The notes: generated from the sequence alone by a model not told the origin. Counted from the first letter of the stretch, positions 44,977 through 56,501 are shown. The stretch: DNA of 64,000 nucleotides from Leptasterias polaris (GCA_037783415.1 JAZGTN010000047.1:1550001-1614000); one strand, 5' to 3'. Translations and numbers: made by a program.

Positions 44977-45612
44977 ATCGTCGCTCGTACCACAAACCGA
45001 CCTAACTCGTACACAGTATAAGAAACGCGTTTGGAGAAAATCACGATTGAAGTTGCACTATTTTTCAAACTGCTGTTTCGGGGTCTGCTAACTATTTCTA
45101 TATAATTTGTTTGAGACAAAAATAATGCCGACTACTTTATTAATACAGAACTGTCAATTTCATGTAATCCCTGTGACTATTTTAATTAGTAAATAATACC
45201 TAAACAGGTCACTTCGTGAAAATGAAAAACCGAGCTTTGCCCGCAGAGCGCTGTGTACAAACCAATGCATAATAGAGACTAGTTAGGTCACTTTGTGAAA
45301 ATACTACGCTTTGAGTTAGGTCACTTCGTGGTACGCAAATTTTACACACGCGCCCGAACTGCGCGCGCTGTAGCGCATAGTACATCATTGGTAAAGTGAC
45401 GTATCTAGATAGGTCTATTTCTGGAAAGACAAAACGGCAAATCTAGTTATACGTCATTTATAGTATTAAATTAGTGTAATTACGATGTATTTAGTTCTGA
45501 AACTTGCTGAAAATGTTAACAGTAATGAGTATATTAATAATTTGTAAAAAAAATATTTCCAAAAGTGTGTGATTTTTGTCAAGTTAGGTCAGTTCGTGGT
45601 ACGAGCGACGAT
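44977..45612. mobile_element. 636-bp TIR element with internal GTTAGGTCACTTCGTG repeats
   Basis: Ends ATCGTCGCTCGTACCAC and GTGGTACGAGCGACGAT are exact inverses, with looser pairing to about 32 bp. The motif GGTCACTTCGTG or a variant occurs at about 45207, 45287, 45320 and 45587, that is, near the end and inside. No transposase ORF. Confidence 0.8.
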
Positions 45613-46434
45613 ATGCACAAATTAGTTAGTAGCCTGACTTTTCAATTAATTTCAACCCAAGCAGTCTTCCTCGAAGGCTAATGTTGCCTAGATATGTACT
45701 GTACATGTACTGTTCATGTAGCTGCAAATTAAATTGTACAAACATGTACAAGATTCTGAGAATTCTTACTAAATATTAGCAGCCCAGAACCAAAATCATA
45801 GAAAACACGATGAAAAGAGATTATTTCAAACGAAACACTTCTGAGAAAACTAAATTGCACAATCCACCCCCCCCCCCCCCCCATAAATTGACGCGGCAAT
45901 TTGTTCAAGCCTTAAGATGAAACTGAGTCAGAAAATGACAATTAAATAATGGAGCGTTCTTGAAGATTACGAAATGATCCTCCGGCAGTTTGCCAGTGAC
46001 TCACCAAAGGAATGGTCATTAGATTTGTCCATCGGAGAGCTAAGCACTGAGAGATGATCAGTCGTATTTATTGCTTTCTTATATCTCAGAAGATATTTAA
46101 AGGGAATGTACAAGATTCCTGTAAGGAAAATGAATTAGTCTATCTTTTGTTTTCTTTTGTGAAGATGAAAATATAACAGATGTCATCTGACACTACCCAA
46201 ACATTTATTTACACAGGAGTTGATTCATAAGATGGACAGGGAGGGCCAATGTTGTAACATTATATTCTTCCTACTTAATCAGATTTTCCACTTTAAAAAA
46301 ATCAGCACAATTTTTATTAAATTACCTGAAAAGTCTGTAGGCCTAAATGCTGGTACCATGTACATTTAGGTTAGCCCTTATATTGAATAAAAAGGACAAT
46401 TTTCTTTTTCAGGGGCAATATAAGTCAATACCTG
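45613..46434. other. No gene; Penelope-like end and poly-C
   Basis: 45628-45690 (TAGCCTGACTTTTC, AAGCAGTCTTCCTCGAAGGC) resembles a decayed Penelope-type end. Poly-C at 45867-45882. Confidence 0.4.
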
Positions 46435-46760
46435 CAGCAATAGAAGCCAAGACCAGGGCAATAGAGGCCAAGACCAGAGCCACAGAGGCCAAGACCAGGG
46501 CAATAGAGGCCAAGACAGTAGAGGCAAGAACAGGGCAATTGAGGCCAAGACAATAGAGGCAAGACCAGGGCAATTGAGGCCAAGACAATAGAGGCAAGAC
46601 AATAGAGGCAAGACAATAGAGGCAAGACAATAGAGGCAAGACCAGGGCAATAGAGGCCAAGACAATAGAGGCAAGACCAGGGCAATAGAGGCCAAGACAA
46701 TAGAGGCAATACCAGGGCAATAGAGGCCAGGGCAATAGAGCCCAAGACAATAGACAATAA
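46435..46760. repeat. Minisatellite of about 12-21 bp units
   Basis: Tandem GAGGCCAAGACCAGGGCAATA and shorter GACAATAGAGGCAA units. All three minus frames are open because of the repeat (Leu/Ala/Ser/Ile-rich); no protein is implied. Confidence 0.95.
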
Positions 46761-46830
46761 TAAAAAGGCCCTCATCCTCCTCTTTTTGGAAAAATCAGGA
46801 CGATCAACTGGTATTTTTTTTTACTTGGCC
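46761..46830. mobile_element. Terminal fragment of PIF/Harbinger-like MITE
   Basis: AAGGCCCTCATCCTCCTC through CGATCAACTGG to ACTTGGCC followed by TAA; only one end is present, fused to the minisatellite. Confidence 0.75.
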
Positions 46831-46833
46831 TAA

Positions 46834-47504
46834 CAATTTGTTTTAGTTAACTTTTTCCATTGTTTTTTTTATTTTGAATTTTTTGTTTTTGGAGTACTTT
46901 GTCGGAAACCTCTCACTAGGGAAGTTTAAATTGGAGGTAGGATATGGGCCGAGCTCTTCTGTCTAGAATTACTAGAAGGACATGTTGAAGAAATAACTTA
47001 TCAAATGTCATTTCCAAGATGTTGTTTTAGTGTATGTGACAGATCCCAGTGGAGGTGGTTAGCTCTTAAACTCGGATCAAACTCTCTCAAATGTATGCCA
47101 CCGATTTCCATAGGCTGTTTGGAAACGGAATACGATGGCCTGGTTCCTGGAACGTTCAATCGGAGAAGCGCTAGAGAATAACAATTCTAAAATCATACAA
47201 TTTCACCTTCGGACTTGAATACTTTAGGAAATTATAGGTCAGCGACTAGTCCCCATTGTTTGATGTTCAGGAATACACACACGGAGCCACGGGGAAGCAA
47301 AATTGGTAGGCGCTAAATTCAGAACCATCTTAAGGGGGTGGTACAAGGAAAAGGCAGGATTTTAAAAGGATTGAGTTGGTGCCGTTAAAGAGACTTGTCC
47401 AGGGGTAAAAGCCTTGTCTGGACTTTGTCTTGTGTATCGGCTGGGTTTGCCCTTATTTAAATTATTTAAGAGAATATGATTGAACAGGAAAACCTACCAA
47501 AGTA
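46834..47504. other. Nothing recognised
   Basis: Unique-looking sequence; no gene or family supported. Confidence 0.4.
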
Positions 47505-47632
47505 GAATAAGCAAATTAAATCACTATAGGCCCCTACTAGCCAAGAAACCAATGGAGAAAAGACAAGGGAGGAAGTTTCAGTTTTTGATGTGGGAGGAAA
47601 ACACAAACATGGAAACCGAAGTGTCTTATAGG
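47505..47632 (-). repeat. SINE-like repeat fragment
   Basis: Reverse complement of the end of 32285-32570 (GAGGAAGTTTCAGTTTTTGA, AAGAAACCAATGGAGA). Confidence 0.55.
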
Positions 47633-48005
47633 CAGGGGGGGGGGGGGTACACTTTTGGTAATTGTCAAAGACAAGTATCCCCCCTTGTATTATAAATTTT
47701 AAAAATGTGAAAATTTGCGCTCAATTCGTCATCGAAGTTGCAAGAAAATAATGACAGAAAAACACCTTCGTTGCATAGAATTGTGTGCTTTCAGATGCCT
47801 TAGAAAGGCTTCATGCCTGAAGCCCTTCTCAGATTCATTTTTGTGTGTGAAAAATTACGTCTTTCTCTAAAACTACTTCAAATGGAGACGTTTCTCAGAA
47901 TGTTTTATACTATCAACAGCTCTTGACTTCAGTGCTCCAATACCAAGTAAGTTTTTACGGTCATGAACTTGTTGAGTAATTACCAAAAGTGTACCCTGCA
48001 TTTAA
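47633..48005. mobile_element. TTAA-type MITE, subfamily A, with poly-G at its left end
   Basis: Begins with a 13-base G run (47635-47647) then TACACTTTTGGTAATTG; ends CCAAAAGTGTACCCTGCATTTAA. Reverse orientation. Confidence 0.7.
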
Positions 48006-48006
48006 C

Positions 48007-48285
48007 CAGGGATGAGATTTTTCAGACTTTTGTCTGAATTCAGACTTTTTATGTCAGCCTGGTGAATAAAAAAAGCCTTTCATTTTTCCACATAAAAGAA
48101 AGACTGCCCTTTGATCTACTTCACTAGTGCTTAGGGCACTGTTCCTAAAAGCTCTTTGAATTCCAAACCCTCCCTAGGGGTTACCAAAAGGTAGAAACGC
48201 CATCATTTCGGCATACCCTACGTCCTAAAGTTTGGATCCAACATGTAGTTTCAGACTTATTTGACAGCAATGACTCTCATCCCTG
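48007..48285. mobile_element. 279-bp element with CAGGGATGAGA ends
   Basis: Left CAGGGATGAGATTTTTC, right GACTCTCATCCCTG. Direct TTTAAC on both sides (48001-48006, 48286-48291). hAT-like termini but a 6-bp flanking repeat rather than 8. Confidence 0.7.
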
Positions 48286-48589
48286 TTTAACGCTATGTGT
48301 GACTGAACCACCCTGGCACTGTCCCTTTAAATGCAGCCTTCCATCTCATAGTGGATCCCGCTTGCACACAGCAGCCCCAGGGCCCACCCCTTGCTAAACA
48401 GATAATCTGCCTGAAAGGTTAGGGCTGCAGGAGGCTAATAGAGAATATGATCAGATGCGTAGATTATGTGGAGATGGAATTCCATTCAGAGATGGAGAGA
48501 ATCTGGACTGGAGTGTTGGTGAATGGTGTAAGTGGACACTGTGGCCAATTTGTATTGGGTTGGCGGGAGAGGTCATCTGAGAGCGGTCA

Positions 48590-49745
48590 ATGTAGATCTT
48601 CTCAGATTATTGAAATTTCTTTATTAGTATTTCAGAGACCAGACCGAAAGGATGATGCTGCCTTCTGTATTAGCTTTGGTAGTTTTTGATGGGTTTTGTT
48701 TAATGGGAGAGTTTATTTGATAGATTTTATTTGAGAGCAGTCATCAATCTAGATCTTCTTAGATCATTGAAATTTCCTGATGAGTATTGCAGAGACCAGA
48801 CCAAAAGGATGATGCTGCTTTCTGTTTTAGGCCAAATAAAAAAAAAAATCCAGTTGATCGTCCTGATTTTTCCAAAAAGAGGAGGATGAGGGCCTTTTTA
48901 TTTGTTATTTATTATTTTTTTTCCCAAGATGGCCGCCAAGTATTTCAATTCAAACAGGCCACCAATTTTTCAGTTTGAAATCACTGCTAACTTTCTTTAT
49001 ATCTATTTGTTGCATGAGGTAAGTTTACATCAAAAATTAAAATATATATGTCAAGGGTGGATTAAAAATTACAAACAATTATTTTTAATTTTTTTTAGGA
49101 AAAATCGAAAAAAAGAAAAGAAAAAAAAGATGCGGCCTCAAAAAAGGATGCGGGCCGGGACGATCAACTGGTATTTTTTTAAACTTGGCCTTAGCTTTGG
49201 TAGTTTTTGTTTGATGGGAGATTTTATTTGATAGATGTCATTTGATAGGGGTCAATGTAGATCTTCTTAGATTATTGAAATTTCTTGATGAGCATTTCTG
49301 TCAGAGACCAGACCAATAAGGATGATGTTGCCTTCTGTATTAGCTTTTGGTAGTTTTTGATGAGTTTGTTTAATGGGAGAGTTTATTTTTGTCATTTAAG
49401 AGCGGTCATTCTAGATCTTCTTAGATCATTGAAATTTCTTGATTATTGAAATTTCTTGATTAGTATTTCAGAGACCAGACCAAAAGGATGATGCTGCCTT
49501 CTGTTTTAGCTTTGGTAGTTTTTGGTTTAATAGGAGAGTTTATTTGATAGGTATCATTTTAGAGGGCTCAATGTAGATCTTCTTAGATTATTGAAATTTC
49601 TTGATTAGTATTTCAGAGACCAGACCGAAAGGATGATGCTGCCTTCTGTTTTAGCTTTGGTAGTTTTTGATGGGTTTTGTTTAATAGGAGAGTTTATTTG
49701 ATATGTATCATTTGAGAGCAGTCATTCTAGAGGCTCTTAGATTCT
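48590..49745. repeat. Tandem repeat of about 150-165 bp, about six copies, split by a MITE
   Basis: Each unit has GATCTTCTTAGATTATTG, AGAGACCAGACCAAAAGG and TTTTAGCTTTGGTAGTTTTT. The copy beginning near 48750 is interrupted at its TTTTAG|CTTTGG by the MITE at 48830-49190. Confidence 0.9.
48830..49190 (+). mobile_element. PIF/Harbinger-like MITE, 361 bp, with exon-like block
   Basis: Ends GGCCAAATAAAA and AAACTTGGCC; TTA flanks on both sides where uninterrupted repeat units show a single TTAG, so the target duplication is TTA. ATG at 48929 opens 30 codons (MAAKYFNSNRPPIFQF... to LLHE) followed at 49019 by a consensus donor. The inverted copy 41625-41986 conserves this. Confidence 0.85.
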
Positions 49746-50577
49746 GTGCTGAAGAACATATCCACAATTATGTTGGTCAATATTTTATGGATCCTTGGAG
49801 TGGATGAATGTCTTGCCGACTGTCTCAAGCCCTGGACTGGACTGCCTTTGTGTTTCCTTTAAAAAACAAATTTGAAGGAGAAACAAATTTTGTATTTAGA
49901 ATCTAAAATTTCAACCTCAATGGATGGGATATTATAATTGAACTGTCTCAAATTTTATTGAAGAAACATAATCAAGGCCCTCTGTCTCTGAATAAAGACT
50001 TACTTTTCTAAGGTTCTCCCGCCTTCTCAAAGAAACCCCCTAAATCTGAGTCTTGGATTTGTTCCAGGTCAGTTAACTTCAGTAATGCACCATGTAATTA
50101 GGCCATCTTGCCCAGAACCCAACAGGAACACACTATATCTGACTGTTCTACTTTGCAGTAATGCATACATTACCAGTCAGTCAGCACTTGATGATTTGCT
50201 GCAATTTACTTTGATTTAAGTACATTCCGCCACAGGATAAGTTTACCAGAGGGAAGCTTCTTCTGCTGCACCAACACAGACATTAGAGTGGTAGTGTGAC
50301 TGGAGATTCGTTCTGATTTTCAAGGTAGACTTGTAAATTTAGTCTTGGAATGGACGGAGCAAGCTTGCTTTTCTGCAAGAGAAACCAAGATCCCCTCTCT
50401 CAGATCCCTTGTGACTAGAGATCCGTTCTAACTTTTAAGGTAGACTGACTCAGAAATTTAGTCTTGGTTGCAACAGAAACCAGAGAGGGGGGCAAGGGGA
50501 GGCGAGAGCCTCCATCTCAGATCCCTTGCCACCCAAATGAGATCGAAAAAAAAGCATACATGTACTAGTAAATGAAT
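49746..50577. other. No gene recognised
   Basis: 50290-50345 and 50400-50465 are near duplicates (TTCGTTCTGATTTTCAAGG, TTAGTCTTGG). Nothing else identified. Confidence 0.4.
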
Positions 50578-50588
50578 GGTTTGATCAT

Positions 50589-50613
50589 GGAGGTAGTTCT
50601 ACCTCCATGGTTT
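50589..50613. repeat. Perfect short hairpin
   Basis: CATGGAGGTAGTTCTACCTCCATG is a near-perfect palindrome, as found in small foldback elements. Confidence 0.7.
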
Positions 50614-50984
50614 GATAAATTAATTTACCCTCTCCCCTAATATGTCTTAGTCCACCTCCCCTTTCCCCCCAAAATGATAAATGAAAACACCATGGTAGGC
50701 AGAATGAGAACAGGGAAGGTTGCAGGCATTTTAACCCTTTAGAGACCATAGCGGCCACTAGCGGCTTGTACCAAAACGCTGCAAAGTTAAACCATAGAGA
50801 AGGACAGCCTACTCCTATTCACACAAAGAGGTCAAAGTAAAGGTCATGGCCACATATGATTTTTTTGGATGTAGTATGCTAACATAGTATCCCAAAGAAA
50901 CTAAATGTTCTCTTTAATTTTTTGGATGTTGAGATTTTTACTGACAAAATTTCAATAAAGAAACTAACAATAATCATTAGCAAT

Positions 50985-51092
50985 GTTTAACTGTTTTGTA
51001 TTTTTAATGTTTTATATTGTAACATTCCTGTAATTTGGCCCTTGGGCCACGAGATGAATGATAATAAACCAATATAATAATAATAATAATAA
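50985..51092 (+). mobile_element. LINE 3' tail
   Basis: GTAATTTGGCCCTTGGGCC, GATGAATGATAATAAACC and an (AAT)n end. It lies between two similar blocks (50650-50720 and 51108-51180; AGTCCACCTCCCCTT and AGTCCCCCTCCCCTT). Confidence 0.5.
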
Positions 51093-51473
51093 CAATGTCT
51101 AGCTGGGCGTTTTAGTCCCCCTCCCCTTACCCCCAAAATGAAAATGAAAACGGCATGGGAAGCAGAAGGAGAAGGCATTTGACAGTGACACTTCTTGAGA
51201 ATAAAAACCCCCTTCCAGGTGGTCTGATAAGAAAGTCACTGAACTCCACCCAAGAGAATCAATCAAAATGACTAATTTCCAACCTTGATGTACCTGCACT
51301 GCTACATGTTTATTGACACTCAATGTTGAGAACCAGGACTTGATTGGGTTAGTCGCGGTCCAGCGATTTCTGGAATCACTAATGAGCATTATGGTCATTA
51401 GGGACTGGAATAACAAATTTTATATGGGGGCGAGTCATAACTAGGCTGGTAGGGTTCTGGTTGGCATGGGTTT

Positions 51474-51905
51474 ATAATAATAACAATACAATATATTTAT
51501 ATAGCGCATAATGCAGGAGCCTCTATGCACAACACAAAACACAAAACAATGAAATGAATATAAAAGCAAGTTACACAAATAAAGATTCAAACAAATTAGT
51601 TTTTAAAAGTCCCTTGAAAATCTGAAGAGAGCCAGCTTGGCGAATATGAAGAGGTAAGTCATTCCATAATGAAGGTGCAATGAAGTTGAAGGCTCTTTGA
51701 CCACAGAATTTAGTGGAAAAAGTAGTTTGCGTCAGTAGGGATTGGCCAGCAGATTGAAGAGAACGAACAGAGAAGATCGGATAGTCAGGAGATGAAGAGC
51801 TTTGAAAGTGAGAAGATTTAACTTTACGATACGCAGTTTGATCGGGAGCCAGTGGAGTTCTTGTGAGATGGGAGTAATATGTTGGGAACCAGGGCTGCTG
51901 TAATG
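51474..51905 (-). mobile_element. LINE ORF2 C-terminal remnant and 3' end
   Basis: Minus-strand peptides ISQELHWLPIKLRI, NLLTFKALH and, in another frame, FNFIAPSLWNDLPLHI and SLQIFKGLLKTNLF have the order of the C-terminal end of many non-LTR retrotransposon ORF2 proteins (HWLP..., LWN.LP..., FK..LKT.LF). Stops and frameshifts break the frame. The 3' end reads GCGCTATATAAATATATTG. Confidence 0.75.
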
Positions 51906-53029
51906 AAATACAGTGGAAGGCTTTTTGGTAGGGAAGTGAGAGGGTTTGTGATGCAGGCTACTGTGAGCTCTCCCAGCGAGATAAAAACCACTTTTCTCAC
52001 TAAATGGTTGTTGCTATAATATTTCTAATTTAGGGAGTGGGAGGGGGGCAGAGAAGAATTGACTAGAATGGTATGGAGGTCTCCCTGAAATACAAAATAC
52101 AATATTTTTATTTTCAAGTGTGGAAAATAATCACTCGGAACCTGACAGTTGGTTTACAAAAAAAAATAAAAATAAATAAAATTACACTAATCCCATGGAT
52201 TCCATCAACAAAATGTTGATAACAACAAAGAACAATTGCCAAGGAACAAAATAGACAGTGCAGTAATTAATAATGGCCAAAGGTGGGGAGGGGGTTGTAC
52301 AGTAGGCTACATGTACAAGGGTAAAGGGTAACCAGGAAAATGACACAAGAAAATTTTCACAACATCAACAATAAATCAAATTCTTTCTGATAAATGTTTT
52401 TTCAAATAAATATTTCAAGGGAAAAAAAACAGGAAAAAACTTACACATTTTTTAAGGACAATACAAGCAAGGAGTTCCTTTAAGGGATCGGAAGTAATCT
52501 GCTCTTCAGAAAACCGTACCATCCCTTTAAATTGGAACATTGGTATGTGTGCCACGTCCAAACATCAAACATAAATCGCCGTGATCTTCACTTCGCCCAC
52601 TGCGGGGGAAACTACGTCAACAAGAAAATATAAAAATAGACAGGGCAGACATATGTATGTGACGTACAACGTACGTATGTCAATGTTTATGATTACATTA
52701 CACTCTGTAGAGCAATTTGTCAAGTTATTTTAACTCTACATGTTATCGGTGTTGGTATTGCAAATCGTTTCCTTTATGAGAAACGACAACCCATTCCTGG
52801 TACAAGGTGGAATGAAACCTTGGAATCTTCAAGAGTTCCGAGTACTGTTTCCTAGAGAAATCTGTGAAGAGAAAAAAATCAAAAATAATAATGGAAGTCA
52901 AGTCTCAGATGTGAAAAGAAAAAAACCGACAGATTTGTCTACCTTGTCAGAATGGACTAGAGTGTGAGTCATCCTTTCTCGAGACTCCTAAAGTCCACTA
53001 AAAGCCCGGCAATAAGTTGGAATCCGGCA
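51906..53029. other. No gene with confidence
   Basis: A plus open frame at 52740-52967 (75 codons, contains GGMKPWNLQEFRVLFPREI) looks mildly protein-like, but has no recognised domain or clear splice sites. Confidence 0.3.
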
Positions 53030-53335
53030 ATTTCCTCGAGATGAATTGAGAATACTCTTCGAAACGTTGAGTAAACCACACGTTCATCTCAGAGCAACAC
53101 ATACTCAAGAAAGAGATAGTAGTCCCGGCCGATTTCCTACCTCCCGCCCAGGTAGTTAGTTAATAAGCAGGACAGTTCTTTTCAGAACTGAGAAGTCTAC
53201 CGAAGTCTCTTGAATTCTGAATAATCTACTCCGCGTTAGTAGAATCATTAGCAAGACAAGTTCTCAAAGAACAAAATCTACCTAGCAAGTAGATACACAT
53301 GGTGTTACCGCAAACCAAATATACATTGATACCTC
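53030..53335 (+). repeat. Penelope-associated repeat, inverted copy
   Basis: Reverse complement of 14300-14600: GATAGTAGTCCCGGCCGAT, GGACAGTTCTTTTCAGAAC, ACATGGTGTTACCGCAAACC. The left part holds GATGAATTGAGAATACTCTT then CGAAACGTTGAG, a weaker hammerhead-like arrangement. Confidence 0.7.
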
Positions 53336-53571
53336 ACCATGCGATGCCTCAAATCCCATAAAGAGATATTACTCAAACATCGATCCTATTGAGTCATCCC
53401 TCTTCATTTGATTTGTGCTCGGCCTAAATTCAAATAACCCAGATTGTCCTCAAGTTCAAAATCCTCAAACACTTCAATTGAGATTTAAAATCACACTCTG
53501 TGCAATCTAGCAATCAACGTTTCATTGCGAATCATTTTTTGCAGTAAATTTTTTTGAAAAGTGCAATGTAC

Positions 53572-54303
53572 TTAAAGGGTCTGTAAACGTTTGGTAATCA
53601 CTCTTAAAATTAATGGCAATAAAAACCTATTGGTTAGAAGCCTACAGCAGCTTTCGACAGTAGAAAGCATTTTGAGAAACATTTCACTTCAAAGTTTTGT
53701 GGTGATGTAAAAAATATGTCAGTTTTTATGCCCCCAAATTTGAATCTGAGAAACTTTTCTGTCAGAAACGCTTCTCAGATTGTGTATTCTTATTAGGGAT
53801 TATTCTTCCTGCATGGACATATTTGCTCCAGATTTTCGGCGATATCTCAAAAACGTGACCACCTTTGGGAATGAAATGTTCACCGGTTAGTTTCATTGTA
53901 TATATCAACATTTATATATAGACCATGTGACCTGTGACATCACATGTTTACAAAAGAGCCACAGAGCCTGGACCTCCTGCAGGCACAGTCTGTACACAGC
54001 TCAATGGAAGAAAACAACAAATCTTATGTTTTATGGAGATTGCACTGTCTGATTTTTCTCAACTTTTGATATGAAGAAAGGGGGACATCTCAAAAGGTGT
54101 ACAGCTGTTGCTTTTGTAAATTTTTTATTAATGTGAAAATTATGACACAAAATGTAAATTTTCCCATATAGCCTGTGTAGTATCTTGCCCAGCAGGAAAC
54201 GCTTAAGAATGTGCAAGGTCACCACTCTGTAAACAAAGGTAACATGGTCTAGGATTAAAACAAAAAGCCAAAAGCCAAAAGCCAAAGGTATACTTTGCCT
54301 TTG
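53572..54303. mobile_element. TTAA-type MITE, subfamily B, split by a nested element
   Basis: Starts TTAAAGGGTCTGTAAACG. The sequence ACATTTATATAGGATTAAAAC typical of the family is interrupted by 53919-54251 and then resumes to GGTATACTTTGCCTTTG. Confidence 0.8.
53919..54251. mobile_element. 333-bp MITE with TAGACCATGT ends, nested
   Basis: Ends TAGACCATGTGACC and ACATGGTCTA. Comparison with the uninterrupted subfamily B element at 58919-59282 shows a TA target. Confidence 0.8.
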
Positions 54304-54529
54304 TACTTCTCTTTCCTTCAACCCTCCCCCGTCAATCCCCCGCCAATCCCAAAAGACTTCCTCCTCCAATCACCTGTTCCCTGACATTTCCCTTCCAAAA
54401 TATTAAGAAACAGTAACACTTGAAGAATAAAATAATGTTTGTGTTCTTTTTCAAATAACTTAAAATGCATAACTTTGTTTATTACTCCTTGTGAACAAAA
54501 TTTACTACAGGCCTGGAATCCCACAGAAG

Positions 54530-54800
54530 CCAAGGAGGCCATGGCCTCCTCCGTTGCCCCGGTTTTGGCCTTGGTGCCCTGAGGGGGGCACCAAGGCCAA
54601 AAATTAAAGTGTGTTTTGAAGGTGCATCTCGATTAGGTCATCCTGAAGACCCTTTCCGTGTGGAAAACCGCTCAACTCTCAATACTTGGGGAATTACAAC
54701 AAAAGTTTCCGATACATACTGTAAGATTTCCCAGTGGAAGTCCCCCTTGCAGGATGGAAGACCTTGCCCTCACCAAAATGAAACTTTTGGCCTACTGCCA
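54530..54800. repeat. GCCTTGGTGCCCC repeat family member with two hairpins
   Basis: Holds GGAGGCCATGGCCTCC and a TTGGCCTTGGTGCCC / GGGCACCAAGGCCAA inverted pair. Similar GGCTTGGCCTTGGTGCCCC blocks are at 16700-16790 and 57480-57585. Confidence 0.55.
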
Positions 54801-54820
54801 CTATATACATGTAAGCCTCC

Positions 54821-55212
54821 TTAAAGGCACTGGACACGTTTGGTAATTACTCAAAATATATATTAGCATAAAAACTTACTTGGTAACGAGCAACGGGGAG
54901 CTGTTGATAGTATAAAACATTTTGAGAAACGACTCCCTTTGAAGTAACGTAGTTTTGAGAAAGAGGTAAATTCTCACTAAAATATTTGAATCTGAAAAAG
55001 ACTTCAGGCCTGAAGTCTTTTTCAGGCATCTGAAAGCACACACATTTTTGCAACAAGGGTGTTTTTTCTTCCATTATTTTCTTGCGACTTCGAGGACCAA
55101 TTGAGCCCAAATTTTCACAGGTTTGTTACTTTATGCATACATGTATGTTGGGACATACACCAAGTGAGAATACTGGTCTTTGACAATTACCAAACGTGTC
55201 CAGTGCCTTTAA
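54821..55212. mobile_element. TTAA-flanked MITE, subfamily A
   Basis: Ends TTAAAGGCACTGGACACG and CGTGTCCAGTGCCTTTAA; central GACTTCAGGCCTGAAGTC palindrome. Confidence 0.9.
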
Positions 55213-55305
55213 AATTCCCAAGGGCCATTTTACAATTTTTACATCACAGAACAACAAACCTTCAGAATTAGTCGCCATGTTGCCACGGTGATTTGACGTC
55301 ACATG

Positions 55306-56493
55306 CAGTGTTGTGACTACACTGGTCGGGGCTGGTCGGCACTAACCAGCTCTAAAAAATCCCGACCGGCTCTCAAGCAATGTTACGACATTGCCGACCG
55401 GTACTTTTTGCTACTAAATAAGCTTAAACACTAAGGAATTCTTCTTACCTAACTGAAAACTATCAAAATCAAAAGTGTTGTTAAATCTTGGCCTCGACGA
55501 TCGCGATTGTTCATTTCTTGTTGGTGTCATTTTTATTTCAAGTAGACTGTTTGATGCAGCGATGTTTCCCCTTTCCATGTTAGCAGAAAAAAATATACTC
55601 TCACAGCGTCTGATTGCTGCCGTGTCCTATGAGTAAAGCTTTAGAAAAACCTAGGAGCCAGGCGATAGTAGAACGTATAGCTCTACGTTATGCATCAAGT
55701 CTGTGTCTAAATGGTTTATGTACAAGTACATGTAGTGTATCACGTAGCCAGACTTCCTCCTTTTGATGCATGTGTTTTATTTTTTATCTAACTCACCAAA
55801 GTTGTGAGCACACACGTCGTTCGTTCACGCGGCGATGCACACATCTCCGAGCAGTGCACAATCCAATAATTTTTTTTAGTCTGGACAGTACTTGTGTGCG
55901 TATTACTGCGCAAACCACATTGGTTTCTACTGAGTACTTGACTCCACTGCACATTAGACTTGTTACAAGTCCATCAATTTTCAAAGGTTTCTGCGTACAG
56001 CACTCGCACACCAAATGTATCGCGATCTTCTGCCCCCCATTTTCTCACTGGATTTACACGATTCACACTGGTCGACTTTTTGGTAAAAAAAAAAAACGAA
56101 TTTCCGGCAAAAACCGGAGGAATCACATCCCTGGATCATTCTATGTTTTCTTATTACTAACTTACCGTATTAAGTTGCAAGAATTTTACACAACTTACAT
56201 TTAATAAGTAATAAATACTTTATTGGATTGAATTTGACACTCGTCTCATTTCACTTGTCAGCTCCAGATATATGAAGGATATTTGGAATTTGTGAGGTAC
56301 AGTGTCTAGAACCCATAAAATATGTACTTTTAACTTAAGGGTGTAAAATGTAAAATTTTCCGACAAGCTTTAACCCCCTTTGGACCCCCGATGAACGCCT
56401 CGCGCAAGCGCTCGGTACCTCGCTTAGCTCGCTCCTCGCTACGCTCAATTGTGAAAATTAACCGGTTCTTAAAAACCTCTGGTCACAACACTG
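55306..56493. mobile_element. hAT-like non-autonomous transposon with perfect 8-bp target duplication
   Basis: Ends CAGTGTTGTGACTA and GGTCACAACACTG; flanked by GTCACATG at 55298-55305 and 56494-56501. The 1188-bp interior has open frames (for example 55770-56204) but none shows hAT transposase motifs. Confidence 0.85.
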
Positions 56494-56501
56494 GTCACAT
56501 G

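Noticed and set aside
46378..46775. Leu/Ala-rich proteins on the minus strand
   Set aside because: All three frames are open through a minisatellite, which is expected from its composition.
55770..56204. 144-codon ORF as hAT transposase
   Set aside because: No BED zinc finger, catalytic or dimerisation motifs; Ser/Thr/His-rich low-information peptide.
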